From positions 51,416 to 115,415 of IMG/VR virus record IMGVR_UViG_3300012209_000005: DNA of 64,000 nucleotides; one strand, written 5' to 3'. This document shows positions 15,133 through 24,500 of the stretch, one piece after another; the first letter of the stretch is position 1; each line of letters starts with the position of its first letter. The translations under genes and the position numbers were made by a program. The DNA comes from a virus. The notes beneath the pieces were generated by a model, which worked only from the letters and a program-made list of their open reading frames with translations, was not told where the DNA came from and searched no databases.

Positions 15133-17049
15133 TCAGCTGAACGGCGTGATGTCGCTGACCTGAAGTCCCTGCAGAATCCCGCTGTACATGGGGGCGTGCG
15201 CCACCATCGCGCCGAGCAGGAAGATGGAGTACCGGAAGGTCGCGTCGATGACCGGCCATGCCACGCTGATGTAGTCCTGCACCACGGTCATCTCCCACGC
15301 GTTGTCCACGTGGCTCCAGGTCTGGGGCAGCTGGTAGCTCATGAGAAGCGCGGTGCCCTGGGACATCCAGGGGTGCACGGTCAGCTTCACGGTGCTGCGG
15401 GTCACCGGGTTGACGAACTCGGCGACAGCGGCACCCGCGCGGATCCCGGAGATCTGGTCCTGCTGGATGTTCAGCAGGTAGTTGAGGCTGTTACCCTGCA
15501 GCAGCATGTCGTTGGCGAGACGCATCAGGTCACCGCCGTCGGCGACGATCTCCGACGGGTCCGCCTTGTACACGCCGGGGGCGACGTTGTTCAGCCCGTT
15601 GTTCTCCCACAGCGCATCGAGCGCGGTGAAAATCGCGTTCGTGCTCAGGTGGGTGCCGACGCCCTGGTTGACGTAGCCGCCCTTCCAGGCGTTGCTCCCG
15701 GTGAAGCCCACGTTCGCGTACGGGCCGGAGCCCTGCGCGGACAGCCCGGCCAGAGTGGGGATCAGGCCTTCCATGCGGTTGCCGCCGCCGGTCCCGGTGT
15801 CAGCGGCAGGCGGGGCGACCGCCGACGCCAGGGGACCCTGGATGGTGAAGCGGATGCCGCCGACCGCGTTCGCGGTCTGCACGCCGGCGCTGGTGACCCC
15901 GGCCTGGACAGTGGTCCCCGCCTGGAGGAAGGCGGTAGCCACGGACACGGTGGCGTTCGTGCTGACGTAGATGTTGTACTGCTGGGCCCCGGGCACCGGG
16001 TTGATGGTGACATCGGCGACAACCCCGCTCGTGCGGGACGTGGTGATATCCGTGGAAATCGCGGAGCCGACGGTCTCGCCGAAGAAGTTCAGCGCGGTCA
16101 CCGACACCGCGAAGTGCCCGGCGGTGCCGCCGCTGATCGCCGTCTCGTTGGAGCCCGGGGTGCGGAAGGCCGCGGTCACCTGGCCGGGAACCGGGAGGTT
16201 CTGGCTGGAGCCGGCCATCATCTGGTACTCCTCGCCGAGCATCATCTCCTGCAGCAGGACCAGGTTGGCAAGCGCGGAAACATCCTCGAACCCCTGCCCC
16301 TCGAACTGCGCGAGCCACGACAGCGACTCGGTGAGGCCGAAGAACCGGTAGGGGACGGAGAGCTTGAACTCGGTCTGCTTGCCCGTCTGGGGCAGCTGCA
16401 GCGGCCAGTTACCCGAGGTGCTCTGGGTGAGGGAGCCGCTGCCGACAAGCTCGGGCATGGAGATGTCCACGATGCCCTGGCCCCCGGTCTGCGACCCGGA
16501 GATCCCCAGCAGCCCGTACACCTGGCGTGCCGCGCCCTGCCCGGCGGGACGGGGGAACTTGTTGCGGAACAGGGTGTACACCGGGTAGATCAGGCGGGAC
16601 GGGGCGAGCAGGTCGAAGGGGACCAGCCCGTAGGGGACCCCGTTGAGCCCCAGGTTGCCGGCGGTGAAGCTCTTGTTCAGCTGGGCGCTCTGGTTCAGCT
16701 GGTAGGACAGCGGCGCGAAGCTGCGGTGCTGCCGGAAGTCGGTGGCCAGCGAGCCGAGCACCGCGTCGGTGTCGCGGACGCCCCGCATGGTGGCGGTGCG
16801 CACGTCAAGCGCCGCCTGGGTCGCCTTCGTCAGGATCTCGCCGGAGTGCTGCCCCTCGGACAGGGGGACGCCGTTGTTGGTCACGTGACCGACGCCCTTC
16901 ACCAGGTCCTTGGCCTTGGTGGTGAAAAGGGCCTCGTAGTCGGACCTGCGCGCTGCCGCCCCCATCTGGGCGTTCACCGCGCCGACAGGCGCGCCCGCGC
17001 CCATCGCCGGAGCGTTAAGCTCCTCGTCGGCAGTCAGAATATCTGCCAT
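15133..17049 (-). CDS. Major capsid protein with inserted Ig-like domain
   Basis: 638 residues. Downstream of protease-scaffold, as in HK97-type phages. N-terminal residues 1-70 look like a removable segment; LPVPGQVTAAF and the long C-terminal part (LMRLANDMLLQGNSLNYLL, FVNPVTRSTVKLTVHPW) fit an HK97-fold major capsid protein. Residues about 300-390 (SVTALNFFGETVGSA, QQYNIYVSTNATVSVATAFL) look like an inserted fibronectin/Ig-like surface domain. ATG start with AAAGGAG. Very likely the most abundant virion protein. Confidence 0.85.
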   Translation of the reverse strand: MADILTADEELNAPAMGAGAPVGAVNAQMGAAARRSDYEALFTTKAKDLVKGVGHVTNNGVPLSEGQHSGEILTKATQAALDVRTATMRGVRDTDAVLGSLATDFRQHRSFAPLSYQLNQSAQLNKSFTAGNLGLNGVPYGLVPFDLLAPSRLIYPVYTLFRNKFPRPAGQGAARQVYGLLGISGSQTGGQGIVDISMPELVGSGSLTQSTSGNWPLQLPQTGKQTEFKLSVPYRFFGLTESLSWLAQFEGQGFEDVSALANLVLLQEMMLGEEYQMMAGSSQNLPVPGQVTAAFRTPGSNETAISGGTAGHFAVSVTALNFFGETVGSAISTDITTSRTSGVVADVTINPVPGAQQYNIYVSTNATVSVATAFLQAGTTVQAGVTSAGVQTANAVGGIRFTIQGPLASAVAPPAADTGTGGGNRMEGLIPTLAGLSAQGSGPYANVGFTGSNAWKGGYVNQGVGTHLSTNAIFTALDALWENNGLNNVAPGVYKADPSEIVADGGDLMRLANDMLLQGNSLNYLLNIQQDQISGIRAGAAVAEFVNPVTRSTVKLTVHPWMSQGTALLMSYQLPQTWSHVDNAWEMTVVQDYISVAWPVIDATFRYSIFLLGAMVAHAPMYSGILQGLQVSDITPFS

Positions 17050-17079
17050 ACATCTCCTTTGCAGGAAAGAAAAGTTCTC

Positions 17080-19935
17080 TTAATCGGAAATAGTTCCCTT
17101 GTACCGAAGAAGAGCGTTGTAGGCAGCTTCCCGCTCCGCAGGATTCTCGCTGGTCCGCCAGGTACGCTCAAGCTGGCGGATCATCATTCCCTGAATGCGC
17201 TCGTGGTGCTCGGCCTGCTTGACGATCCCCGCCGGGGCATTCTTCTGAGCAGGATTACTGAGCGCCAGCCCGGCGAAAGCGGCGGTCGACGGGTCAGGCT
17301 GGTTGGCCAGCGCATCCCAGCGCTGGTCGTTGACCGCGAGCCGCTGCCGGTAATTGTCGATCTCGGTGTTCTGAGCCGCGATTTTCTCCTCGTAGGAAGC
17401 ATTCCGCTCTTCGAGGGCGGTAATCTTCACCTGGAGGGGCTCAAGGATCTCCGACATCATCGTCTTCATGAGGTCGGGAGTCAGTGCGTTAGCCCCCGCC
17501 GCCTTATTGATCTCGGCGGGAGGCTCGGGCATGGCCACCACCGGGGCGGCCGGGGCCGGGGACTCGATGCCGAGCGCCTTGCGGATATCCTCGATGGAGG
17601 TGATGCCCTGCTGGACCTGCTTGTGAAGGTCCATCGCATAGCGCTGGGCGGTCCGCTTCGACAGCTTGGTGCGCGCCTGCGCCTCGGTGATCTCGCCCAG
17701 CCGGACCTTGCGCTCCAGCTTGCGGATGTACTTGTAGACGTCGCTGAGGACCTCGCCGTCGGTAAGGTTCACCTCAGCGGAGCCGTAGGCTGCGCCTTCC
17801 GCAGACTTGCCCACCCCGACGGCGCTGGGGGCACGGGCGCCGGTGCCCTCCTGGCGGTAGGCGTCCTGGTCGAGCATCGGGCAGGAGCTGGGGAACATGT
17901 GGTTCAGGTGGTCGTGGAGCATCGACAGCGCCCGGCGGGCCTTCTCCTTCTCCACCTCCGCGTAGCGGATCGCGATGGGGACGCCCTGCTGCTGCGGGTA
18001 CTCGAAGTCCGCCTTCATGTGGCTGGGGCTCGGGGACTGGTGCCCGGCGCCCAGCGGGGGGCGGCCGAAGCTGTGCGCGTTCGGGCGGGTGTCCGGGACT
18101 TTCGCGGAGCTGTTCGGGGAGCCGTAAGTCCCGTACGCGGAGTGGCCGTCGGTGATCGGCGGGCGGTGGAACTTGCCCGGGCTCATCTCGCCGGGGCTCG
18201 GGAAGGACGAGACCCCGGGGTTGGCGTCCCGGAAGGCCTTGTGCGCCTCGTGCCTATACTGGTTGACCTCCGCCGGGTCCGCCGTCTTCAGCACGGACGC
18301 CGCCTGCCAGGCGTTCTGCGCCTCCATCGCCTCGGTCAGCGACTTGCCGGTGGCGGCGTTCAGCGCCTTGCGCTGCCACAGGTCGGTGTCCAGCAGGGTG
18401 TCCACCCCCGCCAGGGGGAAGATCCGGGCGACATCGGCGGGGTCGTACGCGGGGCAGGTGAAGTCATGGAGCATGCCCATGTCGGTGTCCATGCCGATGG
18501 TCTTGTAGCGCATCAGCACGTCTGTTGCCTGGCCCTTCATGTGGGGCTTGGCAGGAGACTCCATCAGGTCGCCGACCGGGGCCGGGTCCATGTCGGCGGC
18601 CTCCTCCGCGCCGCTCGCCGTCTTCGGGTCGACATGGCACTTGCCGGTGTGCTCGTGCGCCTCCGTGCAGCCGGCGGCCTTGGTGCTGCTGTCGTCGTCC
18701 GCGTCGCCGTCATCACTGCCGGCAGGCTTGTTCAGCCACGGGGGAAGGTTGCCCTTCTTGCCCTTCTTCGGCTTAGGTGCTGCCTTCTCCGAAGACTCCG
18801 CGGACTCGGGCTTCGGGGACTCCTTCGGCTCCTCCTTCAGCGGCTTGCCAGGGGAGGTGTCATCAGCGTCCCCGGGGTCCTTGACCAGCTCGGGAACATC
18901 CGTCTTCTCGGCCTCGGCGACAGGGACGGCAGTCTCCTCGTCAGGGGTTACCGTCTTCTCGTCACTGCTGCTGTCGAGGGGGTTACCCACACCCAGTTCA
19001 CGTGCCCTTCTGGCGATAAGCCGCTTGGCTGCTTCTGCGTTGCCGTGCCCGGAGCGCGCCAGGATCGCGGCCCGGCGCAGCGCGTCGGTATCCGGGATCG
19101 GGTAGGACCCGTCCGGGAGGGCGTTGCCGGCGCTCGCGTGGTGGCGGCGCTGCTCGGCGGAGAACTCCCGGTGGTCCTTGCCGAGAATCTCGTCCTCCGC
19201 CTCGGCGATGGCCTTCGCGGCCAGCTCGTCGTAATGGCGCTTGACGATCTTCTCCTGCATGACGCGCATCAGGTCATCGGGGGTGAAGTCGAGGTTGAAG
19301 TTGTCAGGGACGGAGAACGAGGAAATGTCGTCACTCAGCGCGGTGACATCCTTAATCAGGGTGTCTGCCTTCAGTGCCTTGGCGATTGCCTCTTCCGACC
19401 CGAAAACTTCCCCGGTGTACTCGGCGTGCCCGTCGATGCTCTTCACCAGCTGGAAGCCGCAGGAGGCATTCGCCGGGCGGTCCACCAGGGAAATCTCCAC
19501 GATCTTCCCGGCCTTGATGACGCCGCCGCGCGCCTTCCCGGTCACGTCGCGCTCGATGGTGGGGTTGGCGATGCCCACCGAGTAGGCGCGGAGCACGCCC
19601 TTGGAGACGAGCTTCTTCGCGACAGGCTCCACGATGAGGGACTTCACCCAGGTGGCGCCGTCGCCGTCGGTGCTCGCTTCCATCCCGATGCCGGCCGGGT
19701 CGCGCTGGGGGTTATGCTGGACGCGGACGTTCCCGCCGGTGGCGAGCCATTCCGAGATGGCCTTCGAGCTGAAATCCGGGTGAACGATCTGCTGATCATG
19801 ATCGACAGAGCCGTCTGTGGCGCGCCCGTAGACCATCAGGTCACCGTCAGGAGTGCTCTCTACCTTCTCGATGGCGAACGTTGCGAAGACATCCGCCTTC
19901 AGCAGCTCGCCAGAACTGGTGAGAGTATCTGCCAC
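17080..19935 (-). CDS. Prohead maturation protease fused to scaffold
   Basis: 951 residues. Residues 1-190 are a XkdF/S78-like prohead protease: VDHDQQIVHPDFSSKA, the His in NVRVQHNP (about 67-75), the Ser in LRAYSVGIANP (about 118) and VEISLVDRPANASCGF. The middle is acidic/Pro-rich, and the C-terminus about 760-890 is helical with coiled coil (KITALEERNASYEEKIAAQN), acting as scaffold. GTG start in the leader GGAGGCGTGTGG. A strong promoter and a hairpin lie just upstream. Larger than usual for this family. Confidence 0.85.
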   Translation of the reverse strand: MADTLTSSGELLKADVFATFAIEKVESTPDGDLMVYGRATDGSVDHDQQIVHPDFSSKAISEWLATGGNVRVQHNPQRDPAGIGMEASTDGDGATWVKSLIVEPVAKKLVSKGVLRAYSVGIANPTIERDVTGKARGGVIKAGKIVEISLVDRPANASCGFQLVKSIDGHAEYTGEVFGSEEAIAKALKADTLIKDVTALSDDISSFSVPDNFNLDFTPDDLMRVMQEKIVKRHYDELAAKAIAEAEDEILGKDHREFSAEQRRHHASAGNALPDGSYPIPDTDALRRAAILARSGHGNAEAAKRLIARRARELGVGNPLDSSSDEKTVTPDEETAVPVAEAEKTDVPELVKDPGDADDTSPGKPLKEEPKESPKPESAESSEKAAPKPKKGKKGNLPPWLNKPAGSDDGDADDDSSTKAAGCTEAHEHTGKCHVDPKTASGAEEAADMDPAPVGDLMESPAKPHMKGQATDVLMRYKTIGMDTDMGMLHDFTCPAYDPADVARIFPLAGVDTLLDTDLWQRKALNAATGKSLTEAMEAQNAWQAASVLKTADPAEVNQYRHEAHKAFRDANPGVSSFPSPGEMSPGKFHRPPITDGHSAYGTYGSPNSSAKVPDTRPNAHSFGRPPLGAGHQSPSPSHMKADFEYPQQQGVPIAIRYAEVEKEKARRALSMLHDHLNHMFPSSCPMLDQDAYRQEGTGARAPSAVGVGKSAEGAAYGSAEVNLTDGEVLSDVYKYIRKLERKVRLGEITEAQARTKLSKRTAQRYAMDLHKQVQQGITSIEDIRKALGIESPAPAAPVVAMPEPPAEINKAAGANALTPDLMKTMMSEILEPLQVKITALEERNASYEEKIAAQNTEIDNYRQRLAVNDQRWDALANQPDPSTAAFAGLALSNPAQKNAPAGIVKQAEHHERIQGMMIRQLERTWRTSENPAEREAAYNALLRYKGTISD

Positions 19936-20299
19936 ACGCCTCCATTTTGGTCATGAAAAAAGGCACACCGCCGTAAAAAGGCATAGTGCACCTGCTCGTG
20001 ATTATATATAACATCGGGTCATCATGCAAGAGCCATTCGCGAAGAATGCCGCTGGTGAGCTGCTCCAGGGACCACCCGAAAGGCAGCGATTCCCTTTCCA
20101 CCGCCGCCCCGGGCTGCTCGCCGACAGCTTTCGCGAGGATGCGGTAAGCGTCCCGGCGCATCGACCAGCATTCCGCGGCGAGCTTCTCCTGCGCCTTCGA
20201 CGGCTTGCTCTCCACCGCCTGGAGAAGCTCCAGCTGCTGGACGGTGCCCAGGTAATGGGCACGCATCGAGGGCAGTGAAAGCCAGTCCGCATTCACCAC
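19847..20299 (-). CDS. Helical head-region protein of unknown function
   Basis: 150 residues; GTG start with AAAGGAGG upstream inside the preceding gene. The first about 100 residues are helical (QLELLQAVESKPSKAQEKLA, ECWSMRRDAYRILAKAV). The last 45 residues cross the promoter, attenuator and start of the protease gene, so the true gene may be shorter in evolution or the overlap is functional. Possibly a scaffold accessory; unknown. Confidence 0.55.
   Translation of the reverse strand: MVNADWLSLPSMRAHYLGTVQQLELLQAVESKPSKAQEKLAAECWSMRRDAYRILAKAVGEQPGAAVERESLPFGWSLEQLTSGILREWLLHDDPMLYIITSRCTMPFYGGVPFFMTKMEACGRYSHQFWRAAEGGCLRNVRHREGREHS
19956..19992 (-). terminator. Intrinsic terminator/attenuator in the protease leader
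   Basis: Minus strand: GGTGCAC (19992-19986) can pair with GTGTGCC (19968-19962), 7 bp with two G-U pairs, followed at once by TTTTTT. It lies only about 10-40 nt after the predicted transcription start of the promoter at 20001-20029 and before the protease start, so it would act as an attenuator. Confidence 0.6.
20001..20029 (-). promoter_or_regulatory. Late-region promoter, sigma-70 type
   Basis: Minus strand TTGCAT, 17-nt spacer, TATAAT: near-consensus -35 and -10 boxes. It lies inside the 3' part of the upstream frame and points at the protease-scaffold and capsid genes. Confidence 0.75.
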
Positions 20300-20439
20300 G
20301 TTCCTCCTTTAAGCGGCCGGGCGACCCACTTGCCTTTCAGGTCAAGGACATAGCCCGCGTCGGTGAAAATGATCCCGTGCTTCAGCTGCGGGTTAATTCC
20401 CGCCTTCTCGCAGTGGTTAAGCGCCCTTGCCAGGACCAT
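20293..20439 (-). CDS. 48-residue protein of unknown function
   Basis: From ATG 20439: LKHGIIFTDAGYVLDLKGKW is protein-like and resembles short actinophage head-operon products. No strong ribosome site is seen; its end supplies the AAAGGAGG of the next gene and overlaps it. An upstream start cannot be excluded. Confidence 0.5.
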   Translation of the reverse strand: MVLARALNHCEKAGINPQLKHGIIFTDAGYVLDLKGKWVARPLKGGTW

Positions 20440-20779
20440 GAGAAGGATTACCGGGTCCTGAATGGCTCTGCTTGAGCTTCTCCCATTCGGCGAGCGCCCT
20501 TTGCGACGCCGCCCGGACTTCGGGGGTGACATGTCCCCTCCCCCAGTGAAGGTTGCCTTTCGCCCACCGCTTGAGGGCGTTGATGGCCGTGGCGATAGCC
20601 TGGGACTCGGGCATGCCATGGTCCCTGATCAGGGCGCGGGCGATATTCTGGACGTACGCGGGAAGCTGCTGCCTCTCCGGGGTGTGCTTATCCGGGGTGT
20701 GCCAGAGGCCCTCGCGGCCGAGGGGGTGATGCTCGGTGCTAACCCGGGGGGTCTCTGCGGACTTGTCCACCTGAGGCAC
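20417..20779 (-). CDS. Small helical actinophage head-operon protein
   Basis: 120 residues. LPAYVQNIARALIRDHGMPE then AIATAINALKRWAKG and VRAASQRALAEWEKLK form a helical domain often found beside portal genes of actinophages. Overlaps the upstream zinc peptide by 41 nt in a different frame. Function unknown. Confidence 0.65.
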   Translation of the reverse strand: MPQVDKSAETPRVSTEHHPLGREGLWHTPDKHTPERQQLPAYVQNIARALIRDHGMPESQAIATAINALKRWAKGNLHWGRGHVTPEVRAASQRALAEWEKLKQSHSGPGNPSHGPGKGA

Positions 20780-20921
20780 TTTCCGCCGCCGCGGGCTTTG
20801 TGACTACCGGGGGAGAGGCATTCAGCGCCTCGAAGCACTCTGGGCAGATATTCCCGTCCCGGTACGCTTCCCAGCCCCCGTAGCCCCCGTCCCCGGTCTT
20901 CTCGCACTTAACGCACTGCAT
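20739..20921 (-). CDS. 60-residue zinc-ribbon peptide
   Basis: MQCVKCEKTG and ICPECFEAL give a CxxC...CxxC ribbon in the first 33 residues, followed by a Pro/Ala/Arg tail that overlaps the next gene. AAAGGAGCAT directly precedes the ATG, a member of the start-associated sequence family. Function unknown. Confidence 0.6.
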   Translation of the reverse strand: MQCVKCEKTGDGGYGGWEAYRDGNICPECFEALNASPPVVTKPAAAESASGGQVRRDPPG

Positions 20922-20937
20922 ATGCTCCTTTGCCGGC

Positions 20938-21231
20938 TCATGTCACCAGGACGTTCGTGGCATTGCCCACGTATGCCGTCGCCGTCCCCGCGGCGGTAAT
21001 CGCGAAAATCGACTCAGACTGCCCGCCCAGCAGGATCGACTCGTTCACCGGCAGCGCCAGGTACTGGGTGGCGGTCGTCGCCATGACAGAGCCGCCCAGG
21101 TAGATGGTCCCCGGTCCCGCGTTCGAGATCACCACATCCCGGGTGTAGTTGGCGGTCGACGCGGTGTACAGCTGGGTAGCGGAACTGGTCACCGTCACCG
21201 GGGTAGCCGCATTCAGCAGCGAGAATCCCAC
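20938..21231 (-). CDS. Small beta-rich virion protein
   Basis: 97 residues, paralogue of the protein at 14727-15050 (shared TQLYTASTANYTRDVVISN-like N-terminus and GG..ESIFAITAAGTATAYV C-terminus). GTG start in AAAAGGAGCATGTGG. Placed between portal and protease genes. Probably a surface or decoration protein; inferred from composition and paralogy. Confidence 0.6.
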   Translation of the reverse strand: MGFSLLNAATPVTVTSSATQLYTASTANYTRDVVISNAGPGTIYLGGSVMATTATQYLALPVNESILLGGQSESIFAITAAGTATAYVGNATNVLVT

Positions 21232-21243
21232 ATGCTCCTTTTG

Positions 21244-21594
21244 TTACGCGGGGACCTGGATCCCCAGTTCCGCGGCCTTGCCCGGGTCCAGGAAGCGGGT
21301 CTCGAAATGCCCGTCGCCGTACCAGACATCCGCCACGTCCGTGTCCCTGGCCAGCCGCATCTTCACCACGGTGCGGGTGTACGGGTTGACAAGGACGCTC
21401 ACCTGGACGCCGGCCGCCTTGCCGGCGACAGCGTTCTCGTCCAGGTAGATGTCCAGCGTCTCCGTCTGCCGGTACGCCGCGGCGTCCTCGCTCAGCTCGC
21501 GGTAGGAATCCTCGCACAGCCACACCTGGCGGACATCGCCCTTGCGGGCATCCCACTCATCGCGGCAGAGATCCTGGAATGCCTTAAGCTTCAT
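21244..21594 (-). CDS. Small protein coupled to the portal fusion
   Basis: 116 residues, ATG overlapping the portal stop as ATGA. Contains VSVLVNPYTRTVVKMRLARD and DVWYGDGHFETRFLDPGKAA. Acidic at the N-terminus. Not recognised. Translational coupling to the portal-MuF fusion suggests a partner or immunity-like role for that protein, which is inference only. Confidence 0.6.
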   Translation of the reverse strand: MKLKAFQDLCRDEWDARKGDVRQVWLCEDSYRELSEDAAAYRQTETLDIYLDENAVAGKAAGVQVSVLVNPYTRTVVKMRLARDTDVADVWYGDGHFETRFLDPGKAAELGIQVPA

Positions 21595-24500
21595 CGTGCC
21601 TCCTGTTTCGGGCTCGCGGAATTTTCCGAGACCATCTTGTTTTCCGGGCTGGAACCGGAATGGACCTGGTGGGTGTGAGTCTGCTCAGCTGCCTCCCGGT
21701 CCTTCTCGTCGATGTAACCGACGTACCCGAGAACGTCCTGCCCAAGGTTTTTCCTCGCCAGGGCACGGTGGTGCCCGTCGACAATAAATGCCTTGCTGCT
21801 CGTGGGTTCCTGGACGAGCACCGAGGGGGCGACATGCCCGCTGTGGGCCTTGATCTGGGCCTCGAATTCCTTCGTCTTCTCCGGCTGGTGCGAGGCTGCC
21901 CACTTGTCGATGTCGTCGGTGTCCACCCGGTTCCACGGGATGAAGACGGGGCCCGTCCACCGGGCCCGCCTGATCCAGGCGATAGCCTCCGGCGGGAAGT
22001 TTTTCGCCATCTGCACGTAAACGTGCTCGGCGTCCACCGGGTTCGGGTCATGGTAGTCAGACGGCCCGCCGGCATCAGCGGGGTGACTGGGGAAGCCCTT
22101 CACCTTCTTCGGGGAAGGCAGGTCTACGATAAAGTTTCCCTCGCCCGGGACATCGTGCCCTGTTGCCTCGGCGGGGTCCGCGGGCCGGGGGGCCTCTGGA
22201 TGCCCCGCACCCGGTCTGCCAGCCATTGGAGGGCGCACACCCACAACGGGATGCGGCGCCCCCTTCTTGTTGCCGCCCGGAACAGATTGGGCTCCGACGC
22301 CCGGGTCACCCGTGGTTCCGCCCTGCGGGTACATGCCGTCCGGGTCCCCATCGGGGAGCCGTCGCGCGGGAGTACCCTTACCCGGCCGCTTCTTAGGATA
22401 ATCCTCGTCATCAGAGCCTCTCGGGTAGATGCGCGCTTCCTCTTCATCCGACCTGTCATCGCCGACTGGCCAGTGCGGGGGCTCGGTCGCGCCCATCTCG
22501 CCATCTGCCTGGCCGCCGCCCGGGGGCTTATTCGACGGGTAGCCATTCGATGCCGCCGGGCTCGGGTACGGCCACCGGGAACCGCCGCCGGCCGCGGAAT
22601 TGTCATCGGCCCGCAGCCATTCCCCGTTCTCGGTGCGGATATTCTGGAGCTTGGCGATGTCCTTGAAGTCAATGGCATCCCACTGCTCCCGGAACGGGGG
22701 GTGCAGCTTCAGCTTGCCCACTTCCTTGTACGTGAACCAGCCGGTGCCCATCGTCTCGTCGGGGGTCTTCCCGTTCATCTTCACGGGGAACACCCGGCCG
22801 GCCTCGCACACGTAGATGAAGCAGCTCCTATCCTCGTCGTAGCGCTCGTGGGCGACCTTCGGGGTCACCGGGGGGATATCCCCGATTTCCTCGGTAGTCT
22901 CCCGGACCGCGGCGTCGAAAGACGGCTCCCCCATGTGGGCCATGCCCCCCGGCAGGCCCCACGTGTTATCGGTACGCTTCTGCAGCAGGTACCGGGTCCT
23001 CCCGTCCGCGTCCTGTCCGGTGATCATCAGGAAGCACACCCGGGACGGGTCTTCCTGCTTCCTGATATGCGCCTGCGGGGGCTCGGCGGTCACCCCGGCG
23101 GGGGCGGACACGCACCGGCACTGGACGTGCAGGGGGGCGTCGCCCCCGGCATAGATGGCATCGAGGGGGATGACGCCGGCGGCTGCCGCGCCCTTGCACG
23201 CCGCGCAGGTGCGCTCATCCGGCGCGAGCAGCAGGTGCTTATGGGTCACCCCGCGGTCCCTGTACGCCTGCAGCACGCCCGCGTTCATGGCGCGGGCCAC
23301 CTCGGTGCGGGCGATCACCTCGCTGCGGGCATTGCTGTTGCCCAGCCCGGTGCGGGAGATCTGGTCCACCCAGTGCCGGGTCTCCTTGGTCACCCACGCT
23401 TCACGGTTGTAGTCGTCGTGCGCAGAGGTGAAGTCGGCCTTCCCGCCGCTGGCGAGCGCGGCGCCGCCCTCGTACCCCAGGTCCCACGCCTTCTCGTACA
23501 GCGGGGTGAGCACCGGAGTGAACACGCTGGCGATCGAGTCGGAGATCATCGAGTTGAGCACGCCGACGGTCACGTACTCCCCGGCCGCCTGCTTCTGGCG
23601 GATCTCCCGGCCCTGGGCCTCGGCGTCGGCGAACGCGGAGGAGATCTCCTCCTTGTACCTCCCCACCAGGCCCAGGTCGTGCTCCCACCCGGGGAACTGC
23701 TGCTCCGCAGGGGCCTCGCCCCCGGTGATATAGCGCTTCTCCCCGTCCTGCGGGGGAGGTTCCCCGCCGTAGGTGTCCTTGATGTACTCCAGCCCAGCCG
23801 AGACCTGCACCTTGCCGATCTCGCGGCCCACCGCGACGTCCACGCCCGTGCCCGCGTCCAGGTCCTCGGCGATCCTCGCCAGGGTGATCGTGTCGATGTG
23901 GCGGGGCTGCCAGGACCAGATGACATCACGGTCCTTGCGCAGGAAGCGCTTCAGGCTCTCCAGCTCGGACAGGGCCGCCTTGTTGCGGGCCCGCCCCTGG
24001 GTGGGGGTGCGCCCCTCGCCGCGCTTGCGGGAGCCTGCTTGCGGGCTGCGGCCGGCGCTGCCCCCGGTCTTCCCCCGCTGGGGACGCTGCAGCGCGCCCG
24101 CCGCCGCCGCGTGCGCGGGGGTGCTCGGGCTGGCGCGCGGCGGGGACTTGGGCGCCGGGTGGCTCCCGTTCGGCTTCGTGGTGCCGCCGCTGGAGCGCGC
24201 CTTCGGCTTCTTCGGCGAGGAGGAAGGCGACTTCTTCTTGCCGCCGGAGGATGAAGAGCTGCTGCTGCCCTGCTGTCCCTGCATCGCCATTATCATCAGC
24301 TTCTCGGCGTCGGAGAACGGGACCGGGCCCTGCTGGGTCATGACGATAGGCTCGGAGGTCTCCTTCATCCCCCACGGGGGCAGGTCCAGGCGCTCGCGGA
24401 TCTCGTCGACCGAGGAAATCCCGTTCTGCAGCTGGTCCACGCCCAGCTGGGTGATCGCCTGCTTATCCTCGTCGTCGGTCATGCCCTCGAACTGGAATTG

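Noticed and set aside
14974-19956. Very long plus-strand frame (about 1660 codons) opposite the capsid and protease genes
   Set aside because: Arg/Gly/His-rich composition from codon bias of the real minus genes; no ribosome site or domains.
21660-24254. Long plus-strand frame opposite the portal fusion
   Set aside because: Antisense shadow with typical Arg/Gly/Pro/Leu composition; the minus chain has clear domains.
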